A stretch of 5,326 bases of DNA. Source: an uncultured Sulfurovum sp. (lineage in GTDB: Bacteria; Campylobacterota; Campylobacteria; Campylobacterales; Sulfurovaceae). Position 1 is the first letter of the stretch; each line of letters starts with the position of its first letter. The stretch lies in assembly GCA_902727905.1 (NCBI GenBank), contig CACVAR010000029.1, forward strand, positions 4,447 through 9,772. The letters are read 5' to 3'. Positions 1 to 5,326 of this stretch are shown piece by piece. The translations under genes were made by a program, and so were the position numbers. The notes under the pieces were generated by a model. It saw only the letters and a program-made list of their open reading frames with translations. It was not told the origin of the DNA and ran no database searches.

Positions 1-509
1 ATTTTTGAAAGTTCGTCCATATACTCTTGATAAGTTTTAGTCCCCAAGCGCTCATGAGGATTTTTAGAATCATAGTTCGATTCAGTATGATTGTAACCAT
101 CTGCCTTACCAAATGACCATAATGCACCATGAATTTTTCCTGCTTCAGTATTCATCAGTGAATTCCATTGAGCTTTAACCTGTTCTTCGTGACACATTCC
201 ACAGGTATTAATGTTTATCCACTGACTTGTGGGACTTGGGTAAAACTCTTTTGGACCTTTGTTTTCTAAAAAGTATTTCAATGTTCCAGCGTGTGATGTG
301 TTTTTGTCACTACTCTCAGGGTTACCCCCATGACAAACCACACAATCATTGCCTTTAGCCCCTGCTTTTTGAGCCACCCCTAGAATTTCTTGCATCATTT
401 TTGAAGAGTGATCACGAATGTGTTCAATGCCATCATGACATCCAATACAAGAGTTTTTAGCTGATAAAAATAGAGAAAAAAATAAGAGGAGAGAGAGTAG
501 CTTTTTCAT
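1..509 (-). CDS. Multihaem c-type cytochrome, N-terminal part (truncated by window edge)
   Basis: This reading frame starts at ATG 509-507 and stays open to the left edge, giving 169 residues with no stop, so the C-terminal part lies outside the window. Residues 1-17 form a typical Sec signal peptide (MKK, then a Leu/Phe-rich core, probable cleavage after Ala17), which places the protein in the periplasm. Three CxxCH haem c attachment motifs follow: CIGCH at 21-25, CVVCH at 56-60 and CGMCH at 103-107. Histidines 30, 34, 73, 127, 141 and 152 are possible distal ligands. The start is supported by AAGGA at 520-516, six bases upstream. Known for such proteins: periplasmic electron transfer, or catalysis on small nitrogen or sulfur compounds. 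I cannot name the subfamily or the total number of haems. The gene follows the third DoxX gene by 49 bases and is probably in the same transcription unit. Confidence 0.9.
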   Translation of the reverse strand, partial: MKKLLSLLLFFSLFLSAKNSCIGCHDGIEHIRDHSSKMMQEILGVAQKAGAKGNDCVVCHGGNPESSDKNTSHAGTLKYFLENKGPKEFYPSPTSQWININTCGMCHEEQVKAQWNSLMNTEAGKIHGALWSFGKADGYNHTESNYDSKNPHERLGTKTYQEYMDELSK

Positions 510-515
510 GGAACA

Positions 516-540
516 TCCTTTAGGCATATTTTACCTAAAG
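516..540 (-). promoter_or_regulatory. Inverted repeat overlapping the cytochrome ribosome binding site
   Basis: Read on the minus strand, CTTTAGG (540-534) and CCTAAAG (524-518) are perfect 7-bp complementary arms separated by nine AT-rich bases. The second arm runs directly into the cytochrome's Shine-Dalgarno sequence AAGGA (520-516), so a hairpin in the mRNA would pair the AAG of that site. This is seen in the sequence; a role in controlling cytochrome translation is inference. The arms could instead be a DNA operator. The loop also contains TAAAAT (533-528), which resembles a -10 element, but I see no matching -35. Confidence 0.4.
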
Positions 541-558
541 AACGTAAGATTTTAATGG

Positions 559-927
559 TTAATTTCTTCTTCCTAGAAAGGCTAATGCAAGTCCTCCAGA
601 AAGGTAAAGAAGCTGAAGTTCAATACTCCAACCACCATGTTCACTAAGTGTAAAAACGGTCTCTTTATGCGCAAGTATAATAGCCACCAACATGTTAAAT
701 GCAATAATTCCACCTGCAATGCTAATATAACGACCAATAATTAAAAGTACTGGAGCCACTATCTCTCCTATAAATACCCCATAGGTCACATATTTTGCAT
801 ATGGTACATTAGCATTTTGAAGCATTTCTTCAATAAAATCTGTACCATTTAATACTTTGTCTACACCATGAAACAACAGTAAAAAACCTAAAGAGAAGGC
901 TAAGACGTTTATCGCTTTTTCATTCAT
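559..927 (-). CDS. DoxX family membrane protein, copy 3
   Basis: This is a 122-residue integral membrane protein of the DoxX family with four predicted membrane segments at about residues 8-22, 46-65, 68-87 and 102-119, probably with both ends in the cytoplasm. Family-like landmarks shared with the copy at 1566-1943 are the LLLFHGVDK stretch at the end of segment 1 (His20, Lys24), YGVFIGE (Glu55), LAH (His87) and HGGWSIE (His97, Trp100, Glu103). Both copies keep identical numbering up to Glu103, so they align without gaps across the core. The start ATG 927-925 has AAGGA at 938-934, six bases away. DoxX relatives act elsewhere in thiosulfate:quinone oxidoreductase (archaeal DoxDA) and in a mycobacterial membrane thiol-redox complex; the substrate here is unknown. 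It lies 53 bases after copy 2 and 49 bases before the cytochrome gene. Confidence 0.88.
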   Translation of the reverse strand: MNEKAINVLAFSLGFLLLFHGVDKVLNGTDFIEEMLQNANVPYAKYVTYGVFIGEIVAPVLLIIGRYISIAGGIIAFNMLVAIILAHKETVFTLSEHGGWSIELQLLYLSGGLALAFLGRRN

Positions 928-980
928 TATTCATCCTTAATAAAAAAATAGTATACCCATATTAATTTTAAAACTTCTAT

Positions 981-1550
981 TTATTTCTTCTTAAGTTTCT
1001 TAGTTACTTTTACTTTCTTAGTTAACTTTACTTTCTTTTTAGGCTTAAATATAGATTGACTGTTACTTAAGTTACAATCACTAATTTTATATAAAATCAA
1101 AATCAATGAGGCTACTAAATAGAGCATGATGGTTTCTATACTCCATCCACCAAACTGAACCAATATCTCTGGTGAAATTCTGTAAGCCACAAATAACATG
1201 GCTAACATATAAGAAGCTATAAAAAAAGCCATAACGCGAATAAATTTACCAAAAACTAAAAAGATAGGCACAATGAGTTCAGGTATATACACCCCATAAC
1301 TTATAAGTCGTATCTGTTCTAAAGAGCTTACAAACTCTTTTCCAATAAACATTTTACCCATAAATACCGTTCCTGGCATAAAAGGGCTAAACCATGTACC
1401 AAAAGGAACTCTGCTTTTAACATTTGGAACATAAGTATCTAAAATCATTTTTTGTATATGTTCTGTACCATAAATCATTTTATCTAAGCCATGAAAAAGA
1501 AGTAAAGCGCCTAAAGAAAATGCTAAAAAACGTATTCCTCCATTGTGCAT
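981..1550 (-). CDS. DoxX family membrane protein, copy 2, with insertion and Lys-rich tail
   Basis: This 189-residue protein is clearly paralogous to its two neighbours: it shares LLLFHGLDK (His20, Lys24), YGVYIPE (Glu91) and GGWSIE (Trp136, Glu139). It differs in three ways. About residues 46-81 form an insertion of 36 residues between membrane segments 1 and 2, rich in Phe, Gly and Met. Two histidines common to the other copies are replaced, by Tyr123 and Phe133. After segment 4 (about 138-155) it has a tail of some 33 residues ending in a Lys/Val/Thr-rich stretch, expected to be cytoplasmic by the positive-inside rule; this also puts the insertion on the periplasmic side. The start ATG 1550-1548 has a weak AAGG at 1561-1558, seven bases upstream, and lies 15 bases after copy 1, suggesting co-transcription. 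The reading frame is intact, so this looks like a diverged gene and not a pseudogene. Function is unknown. Confidence 0.85.
   Translation of the reverse strand: MHNGGIRFLAFSLGALLLFHGLDKMIYGTEHIQKMILDTYVPNVKSRVPFGTWFSPFMPGTVFMGKMFIGKEFVSSLEQIRLISYGVYIPELIVPIFLVFGKFIRVMAFFIASYMLAMLFVAYRISPEILVQFGGWSIETIMLYLVASLILILYKISDCNLSNSQSIFKPKKKVKLTKKVKVTKKLKKK
1000..1035 (-). repeat. In-frame 18-bp tandem repeat in the tail of DoxX copy 2
   Basis: Two adjacent 18-base units, on the plus strand TTAGTTACTTTTACTTTC (1000-1017) and TTAGTTAACTTTACTTTC (1018-1035), match at 16 of 18 positions. Because 18 is a multiple of three, they encode two successive six-residue units of the form KVK(L/V)TK and lengthen the basic C-terminal tail without shifting the frame. 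A degenerate Lys/Leu stretch follows before the stop codon. This is most simply a local slippage duplication. Confidence 0.8.
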
Positions 1551-1565
1551 TATATAGCCTTAATG

Positions 1566-1943
1566 TTATAGAATTTTTTTGTGTGTATACAATAAAAAGA
1601 GTGTTACAGAAACAACCAAATAAAGCATAGGTGTTTCAATACTCCAGGCACCATGCTTACTTAGCGTCAATAGAGTTGTTCCATGTGCTAAAACAATAGC
1701 AACAAGCATGTTAATACTAATTAATATTAATGCAATTCGTATAAAGTGATTAAATACTAACATTAGAGGTGCAAGAACTTCACCAATATAAACCCCATAA
1801 GCAATATATTGTGCGTAAGGAATCTTTAGCTTCTCTAACATCTCTTCAATACTTCCAATACCATTTACAATCTTATCTACTCCATGAAACAAAAGTAATA
1901 CTGCCAAACTGACAGTTAAAAACCTAAGCGCATTTTTTTCCAT
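1566..1943 (-). CDS. DoxX family membrane protein, copy 1
   Basis: This 125-residue protein has four predicted membrane segments (about 8-22, 46-65, 68-87, 102-119) and the same landmarks as copy 3: LLLFHGVDK (His20, Lys24), YGVYIGE (Glu55), LAH (His87) and HGAWSIE (His97, Trp100, Glu103). A short basic C-terminus (HKK) fits a cytoplasmic end. The start ATG 1943-1941 has a good AAAGGA at 1955-1950, six bases upstream. It is the first gene after the 60-base gap that follows the thioredoxin gene and lies 15 bases ahead of copy 2, so it heads the DoxX block and may be transcribed from metG or from an unrecognised promoter in the gap. Family knowledge points to quinone- or thiol-linked membrane redox work; the particular reaction cannot be read from the sequence. 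Confidence 0.88.
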   Translation of the reverse strand: MEKNALRFLTVSLAVLLLFHGVDKIVNGIGSIEEMLEKLKIPYAQYIAYGVYIGEVLAPLMLVFNHFIRIALILISINMLVAIVLAHGTTLLTLSKHGAWSIETPMLYLVVSVTLFLLYTHKKIL

Positions 1944-1997
1944 TTCTTATCCTTTGAATAGAACTATTATTACTCGTTTTTATTGAAAAAGTGCTTA

Positions 1998-2013
1998 GGT
2001 AGATTAATCTACC
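1998..2013. repeat. 16-bp perfect palindrome over the thioredoxin stop codon
   Basis: GGTAGATTAATCTACC reads identically on both strands. Its centre coincides with the thioredoxin stop codon TAA (2006-2004). As RNA it could form a 6-bp stem with a UUAA loop. On the minus strand a run of five T follows only after seven further bases (TAAGCAC), which is too far for a typical intrinsic terminator. It could be an mRNA-stabilising hairpin, a partial attenuator ahead of the DoxX block, an operator or chance. Confidence 0.45.
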
Positions 2014-2321
2014 ATCATTCCATAGGGACGAGATAGTTTTTCTTGAAGTTGATGCATACTCACAGTACGACCTTCACGAACAAATTCTCTTCCGTCTAAA
2101 AAAACCAAAATTGTTGGTAGAGAGAGTACTTCGTACTCAGCTGCAATAGTAGCATACTCTTGTGCATCTAAAAAAATCTGTTTTATCTCTGGAAACTCTG
2201 TATCAAAAAGCTCTTTGAATTTTGGGCGTAAAGCATGACAAACATTACAATGCTCACCTGAAAAATAAAGTAATACACCGAGTTCTGATTTAATGGTTGA
2301 CTGTAGTTCTTCTAATGTCAT
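2004..2321 (-). CDS. Thioredoxin-family protein with CNVC active site
   Basis: This 105-residue protein has no signal peptide and is about thioredoxin length, so it is expected to be a cytoplasmic thiol-disulfide oxidoreductase. The redox motif is CNVC at 25-28 and the cis-proline is Pro69 (SLPTILVF), both where the fold requires them; Pro33 matches the helix proline of thioredoxin. By eye, a gap-free alignment to E. coli thioredoxin gives several unusual replacements: the Trp before the active site is His24, the buried Asp26 is Tyr19, Trp28 is Ser21 and Lys57 is Phe50. These suggest altered redox potential or partner choice, and the protein may not be the general thioredoxin. The start ATG 2321-2319 has AGAAGG at 2333-2328, six bases away. 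It lies 16 bases after the Mur-like gene, in the same probable operon, and 60 bases ahead of the DoxX block. Confidence 0.88.
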   Translation of the reverse strand: MTLEELQSTIKSELGVLLYFSGEHCNVCHALRPKFKELFDTEFPEIKQIFLDAQEYATIAAEYEVLSLPTILVFLDGREFVREGRTVSMHQLQEKLSRPYGMMVD

Positions 2322-2337
2322 CTCTTACCTTCTAATA

Positions 2338-3321
2338 TTAGTCAAATAAAGAATACTCTTCTTTGATTTTAGGAAGCATGGTACGGTCAAGTGCATAAAC
2401 AAAAGCATAATTAAAATAAGCATTCTTCAATATATCACGTGCTTCATCAATGTCTTCATACCAACTTGGACGGTCAACACCATCTACTTTGGTTTTAGGT
2501 GGCGTAAGAACAATGGTCTTAACCCATGCACCGTTATAACGTACATATTCTCGTGCTTTATAAACATCTTGCAAGTTGTCCACAAAAATAGCTACCTTGT
2601 CACTCTTACTTGGAACCATAATATTTAAGAAACCATCTATAAACACAGGAGTAAAGTGTTTCGTATACTTTACTCTATCTAAATCATATGGTAAGTGATG
2701 TAAGTCACAGAACTCAACCACACGTTGTAAAATATCTACATGAAAAGGCGTAATGTCTTTCTCTTGATAGATGTATGAATTAATCTTAAATGTTGTTTTA
2801 AAGAGCGTATCTGTAATAATCTCACAACTCGCTTCTTTGTTCAAAATGCTTACATCAGGTTTGATGGTTTTCATTAGTTTAGTATCTGTACCAATGAACA
2901 TCTTCGCTTCTGAATTTAAAATCTTTTCAAATATTTTTCGCCACTCATTAGGTAAAATCTCAATATTTGACTTCTTCGTTACAATCATCTTCATAAAAGA
3001 AAGTTCATGTTCTGTAAAAAGATAAAAACTAGACTCTCTTGATATCAACACATAACGTATAAGTTTAAATGCTGCTTTTTCAATATCATCTACTTGAATC
3101 CAAGCTACTTCAGCATCAGTGATTTTTAAAGAGCTATTAGAATAAATAATGGCATATGCACCATTATCAATGGCTTTTTCAATCTCTTCAGCATCATTAG
3201 AGATGAACAAGTCACCCTGTTCGACTTTTGATGGATAAACCGTTACAGAATTAATCGCTGTAACCGTTGGTTCAGAGATAACTTCACCACCTGTTAAATT
3301 TAATAAATCTTCAATTTTCAT
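2338..3321 (-). CDS. Mur-ligase-like protein without P-loop, function unknown
   Basis: This 327-residue, probably cytoplasmic protein has no named function that I recognise. Residues 1-90 resemble the N-terminal domain of MurE/MurF ligases: LLNLTGGEV, then VYPSKVEQGDLFI (36-40 GDLFI) and an AIDNGAYAIIY stretch (50-60). Residues about 193-250 recall the end of the ligase central domain and the start of its last domain. The ATP-binding GxxGK(T/S) loop expected between them is not visible, and the length is below the roughly 450 residues of MurF, so ligase activity is doubtful. The frame can be extended to a TTG at 3330-3328, but AGGA at 3335-3332 is only one base from that codon and ten bases from ATG 3321-3319, so I chose the ATG. 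It follows metG by 12 bases; I recall similar uncharacterised proteins next to the methionyl-tRNA synthetase gene in Helicobacter and Campylobacter. Confidence 0.8.
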   Translation of the reverse strand: MKIEDLLNLTGGEVISEPTVTAINSVTVYPSKVEQGDLFISNDAEEIEKAIDNGAYAIIYSNSSLKITDAEVAWIQVDDIEKAAFKLIRYVLISRESSFYLFTEHELSFMKMIVTKKSNIEILPNEWRKIFEKILNSEAKMFIGTDTKLMKTIKPDVSILNKEASCEIITDTLFKTTFKINSYIYQEKDITPFHVDILQRVVEFCDLHHLPYDLDRVKYTKHFTPVFIDGFLNIMVPSKSDKVAIFVDNLQDVYKAREYVRYNGAWVKTIVLTPPKTKVDGVDRPSWYEDIDEARDILKNAYFNYAFVYALDRTMLPKIKEEYSLFD

Positions 3322-3331
3322 TCTGACCAAG

Positions 3332-3335
3332 TCCT
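3332..3335 (-). promoter_or_regulatory. Ribosome binding site overlapping the metG stop codon
   Basis: AGGA on the minus strand overlaps the metG stop codon TAG (3336-3334) by two bases and lies ten bases before ATG 3321-3319. It decides between that ATG and the in-frame TTG at 3330-3328, which would be only one base away. The overlap suggests that translation of the Mur-like gene is coupled to termination on metG. Confidence 0.5.
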
Positions 3336-5319
3336 AACCTATTGGAGTACCATTAGTTTTTGGTTTTTCTGGACGTACCATACATAAACCGTTTTCATCT
3401 TTTGCTGCAAGCAACATCCCTTGACTAAGCATTCCCATTAATTTCGCTGGTTTTAAGTTGGCAACCACACAAACTTGTGTGTCTAACATCTCATCAGCTG
3501 AATACCACTCTTTAATACCTGCCACTACTTGTCTAGGCTCATCCTCACCAACATCTACTTGAAGTAAAAGAAGTTTTTTACTTTTTGGAACTTCTTCAGC
3601 TTTCACAACCGTTCCCACTTTAAGTGAAGTAGCAAAGAATTGGTCAATCCCAATTAAAGCCACACCTTCAGCAGGTTCAGAAGCTTTCTTTTTGTTCGCT
3701 TTCTTTACCTCTTTTTCAGCTTTTTTCTTTGCTTCAGCTTCTTCTTGTTCTTTTTTCAATGCTTCTAAACGTGCATCTACTAAAAGTTCTTCTTCAATTC
3801 TTGGAAAAAGTGGCTCACGTTTCTGCGTAGTAAATGGCTCTAAAATAGTACCATTACGAATAATATTTTCAAAACTCTGAGGGGTAATTTCAAAACCTAA
3901 AGCATTACAGACTGTTGTCGTTGTTGCTGGCATGACAGCGTGTAACATTAAAGATACTTTAGCCAAAATGGTTGCAATCAATCCATTTAATGCCATGGTC
4001 TCTTCTGTTTTACCCTCTTTAATCATCGTCCAAGGTTGATACTTGTCAATGGCTCTGTTGGCTACCGTTAATGGTCTCCAAAGCTCTTCTAAGAAACGGT
4101 GCAGTTGAAGTTCGAAAATCATTGGTTCTAACTTCGCTAACGAAACATCCATTTCATCTAACTCTGCTTGGTAATATTTAGAAACCAAGTCACACTCAAC
4201 TCTACCTTCAAAGTACTTACCACTCATACCAATTAAACGGTTTAACAAGTTTCCAAGGTCATTTCCAAGGTCAGAATTAATTCGGTCAATCAATGCTCTT
4301 TGAGAAAAGTCTCCATCGCCACCAAATGGTACTTCACGAAGCATAAAGTAACGGAAATTTTCTAAACCATAAGCATCTGCAACCTCTTTTGGATTTACCA
4401 CATTACCTTTTGACTTTGACATCTTTTCACCATTTCGTGTCCACCAACCATGCGCCCCAATGTGTCTTGGTAATGGTAAATCTAAACTCATTAAAAAGGC
4501 TGGCCAATAGATAGCATGGAAACGTAAAATGTCTTTTCCAATCAAATGCACTCTTGCTGGCCAATTTTCCATGTCAGCATCATCTGTACCATAACCCAAT
4601 GCTGTTACATAGTTCATAAGCGCATCTAACCAAACATACATAACATGTTTTGGGTCATTGAAATCTTCTGGAAGTTTTACACCCCAATCGAATGAAGTTC
4701 TAGTAATAGAAAGGTCATTTAATCCACCTTCTACAAAACGAATTACTTCATTTCTTTTGCTCTTTGGTAAAATACAGTCTGGATTATCATTGTACCACGC
4801 AAGAAGTTTATCTTCATAAGCCGAAAGTTTAAAAAAATAACTCTCTTCTTCTACAATTGAAGTACTCTTTCCACAATCTGGACAAAACTCATCATCTACC
4901 AATTGTGTCTCAGGGAAAAAAGTCTCACAAGGAATACAGTAATGCCCTGAATAAGTATCTTTATAAATATCACCTTTTTCATGCATGGTAGAAAAGGCTT
5001 TTTGAACCCCTTTTTTATGGTCAGCATCTGTAGTACGAATAAACTTGTCATAAGAGATGTCAAAATCATCCCAAAGATCTCTAAAAGTTTTAGAAATCTC
5101 ATCAGCATACGCTTGAGTCTCTTTGCCTCTTTTCTTAGCAGCTTCTTCAATCTTTTGACCATGTTCATCGGTACCTGTTAAAAAGAAAGTATCTTCACCA
5201 ATAAGACGAGAGTAACGGGCCAAAGTATCAGCAATAATTGTTGTATAAGCATGTCCAATATGAGCAACATCGTTAACATAGTAAATAGGGGTAGTAATAT
5301 ATGATTTGTGACAAGACAT
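3334..5319 (-). CDS. metG: Methionyl-tRNA synthetase
   Basis: This cytoplasmic class I aminoacyl-tRNA synthetase attaches methionine to initiator and elongator tRNA-Met using ATP. The 661 residues carry the full set of landmarks: the N-terminal YITTPIYYVND strand, the HIGH signature at 20-23, TGTDEHG at 48-54, a zinc-knuckle pattern with Cys128/Cys131 and Cys146/Cys149, and KMSKS at 299-303. The anticodon-binding helical domain follows (about 340-500), including the NRAIDKYQPW segment at 421-430. A Lys/Glu/Ala-rich, probably coiled or flexible linker (about 514-547) leads to a C-terminal OB-fold tRNA-binding domain (about 555-650, with VGTVVKAEEVP and NLKPAKLMG). The start ATG 5319-5317 fits the family N-terminus, but only seven bases lie upstream in the window, so neither its ribosome binding site nor its promoter can be seen and a slightly longer N-terminus cannot be excluded. 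It leads the tightly spaced gene run that follows. Confidence 0.97.
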   Translation of the reverse strand: MSCHKSYITTPIYYVNDVAHIGHAYTTIIADTLARYSRLIGEDTFFLTGTDEHGQKIEEAAKKRGKETQAYADEISKTFRDLWDDFDISYDKFIRTTDADHKKGVQKAFSTMHEKGDIYKDTYSGHYCIPCETFFPETQLVDDEFCPDCGKSTSIVEEESYFFKLSAYEDKLLAWYNDNPDCILPKSKRNEVIRFVEGGLNDLSITRTSFDWGVKLPEDFNDPKHVMYVWLDALMNYVTALGYGTDDADMENWPARVHLIGKDILRFHAIYWPAFLMSLDLPLPRHIGAHGWWTRNGEKMSKSKGNVVNPKEVADAYGLENFRYFMLREVPFGGDGDFSQRALIDRINSDLGNDLGNLLNRLIGMSGKYFEGRVECDLVSKYYQAELDEMDVSLAKLEPMIFELQLHRFLEELWRPLTVANRAIDKYQPWTMIKEGKTEETMALNGLIATILAKVSLMLHAVMPATTTTVCNALGFEITPQSFENIIRNGTILEPFTTQKREPLFPRIEEELLVDARLEALKKEQEEAEAKKKAEKEVKKANKKKASEPAEGVALIGIDQFFATSLKVGTVVKAEEVPKSKKLLLLQVDVGEDEPRQVVAGIKEWYSADEMLDTQVCVVANLKPAKLMGMLSQGMLLAAKDENGLCMVRPEKPKTNGTPIG

Positions 5320-5326
5320 TAGTAGT

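Noticed and set aside
950..955. A TATACT hexamer on the minus strand in the 53-base gap before DoxX copy 3, resembling a -10 promoter element.
   Set aside because: I see no convincing -35 or extended -10 around it, the gap is very AT-rich, and the neighbours are same-strand genes that are easily read through.
1424..1630. Plus-strand open frame of 68 codons across the junction of DoxX copies 1 and 2.
   Set aside because: It lies antisense to two well supported genes, its product resembles no family I recognise, and it is explained by the AT-rich antisense sequence.
1944..2003. A possible promoter or intrinsic terminator in the 60-base gap between the thioredoxin gene and DoxX copy 1.
   Set aside because: TAATAAT-like sequence occurs, but no -35 at a suitable distance is visible, and the T run is not directly after a stem. 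Only the palindrome at its edge is strong enough to list.
2771..3025. Plus-strand open frame of 84 codons inside the Mur-like gene.
   Set aside because: It is fully antisense to a longer gene with its own ribosome binding site and operon context, so it is a shadow frame.
3322..3330. An N-terminal extension of the Mur-like protein to the TTG codon at 3330-3328.
   Set aside because: The only ribosome binding site nearby is one base from the TTG, too close for use; the ATG three codons later has workable spacing.
3692..3880. Plus-strand open frame encoding a Phe/Ser-rich peptide opposite the metG linker.
   Set aside because: It is the antisense reading of Lys/Glu/Ala-rich codons in the metG linker; Phe and Ser richness is the expected artefact.
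4896..5181. Two open frames (minus-strand 4896-5168 and plus-strand 4981-5181) overlapping the start of metG.
   Set aside because: Both lie within the catalytic-domain coding region of metG, which is certain from its motifs, and neither product resembles a known protein.

Overview
The window suggests a member of the Campylobacterota (epsilonproteobacteria), perhaps Sulfurimonas- or Sulfurovum-like. The evidence is an AT-rich sequence with dense one-strand gene packing, a metG directly followed by a Mur-ligase-like protein of unknown function (a neighbour pair I recall from Helicobacter and Campylobacter genomes), and DoxX-family membrane proteins beside a periplasmic multihaem cytochrome. The genus is a guess; I could not search any database.

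All seven genes lie on the minus strand, so transcription runs from high to low coordinates. From upstream to downstream they are: metG, methionyl-tRNA synthetase (5319-3334); a 327-residue Mur-ligase-like protein with no visible P-loop (3321-2338); a small cytoplasmic thioredoxin-fold protein with a CNVC active site (2321-2004); three tandem, diverged DoxX-family membrane proteins (1943-1566, 1550-981, 927-559); and the N-terminal 169 residues of an exported multihaem c-type cytochrome (509-1) that runs off the left edge. No stretch over 300 bases lacks a gene. The largest gaps are 60, 53 and 49 bases, and two of them carry or border palindromic sequence.

The first three genes are tightly spaced (12 and 16 bases) and look co-transcribed. 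A 60-base gap, entered by a 16-bp perfect palindrome lying over the thioredoxin stop codon, separates them from the DoxX/cytochrome block. Each gene from the thioredoxin onward has a recognisable AAGG or AAGGA ribosome binding site 6-7 bases before its start. The cytochrome's site is partly inside a perfect 7-bp inverted repeat that could hide it in the mRNA.

Functionally the right half is housekeeping (tRNA charging, possibly a wall-related or otherwise repurposed Mur-like protein). The left half reads as a redox cluster: a thiol-redox protein, three DoxX proteins (a family linked elsewhere to thiosulfate:quinone oxidoreduction and to membrane thiol-redox complexes) and a periplasmic electron-transfer cytochrome. 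That these form one system is inference from gene order. The strongest oddity is the middle DoxX copy. It has an exact 36-residue insertion between its first two membrane segments, has lost two histidines shared by the other two copies, and ends in a lysine-rich tail built partly by an in-frame 18-bp tandem duplication.
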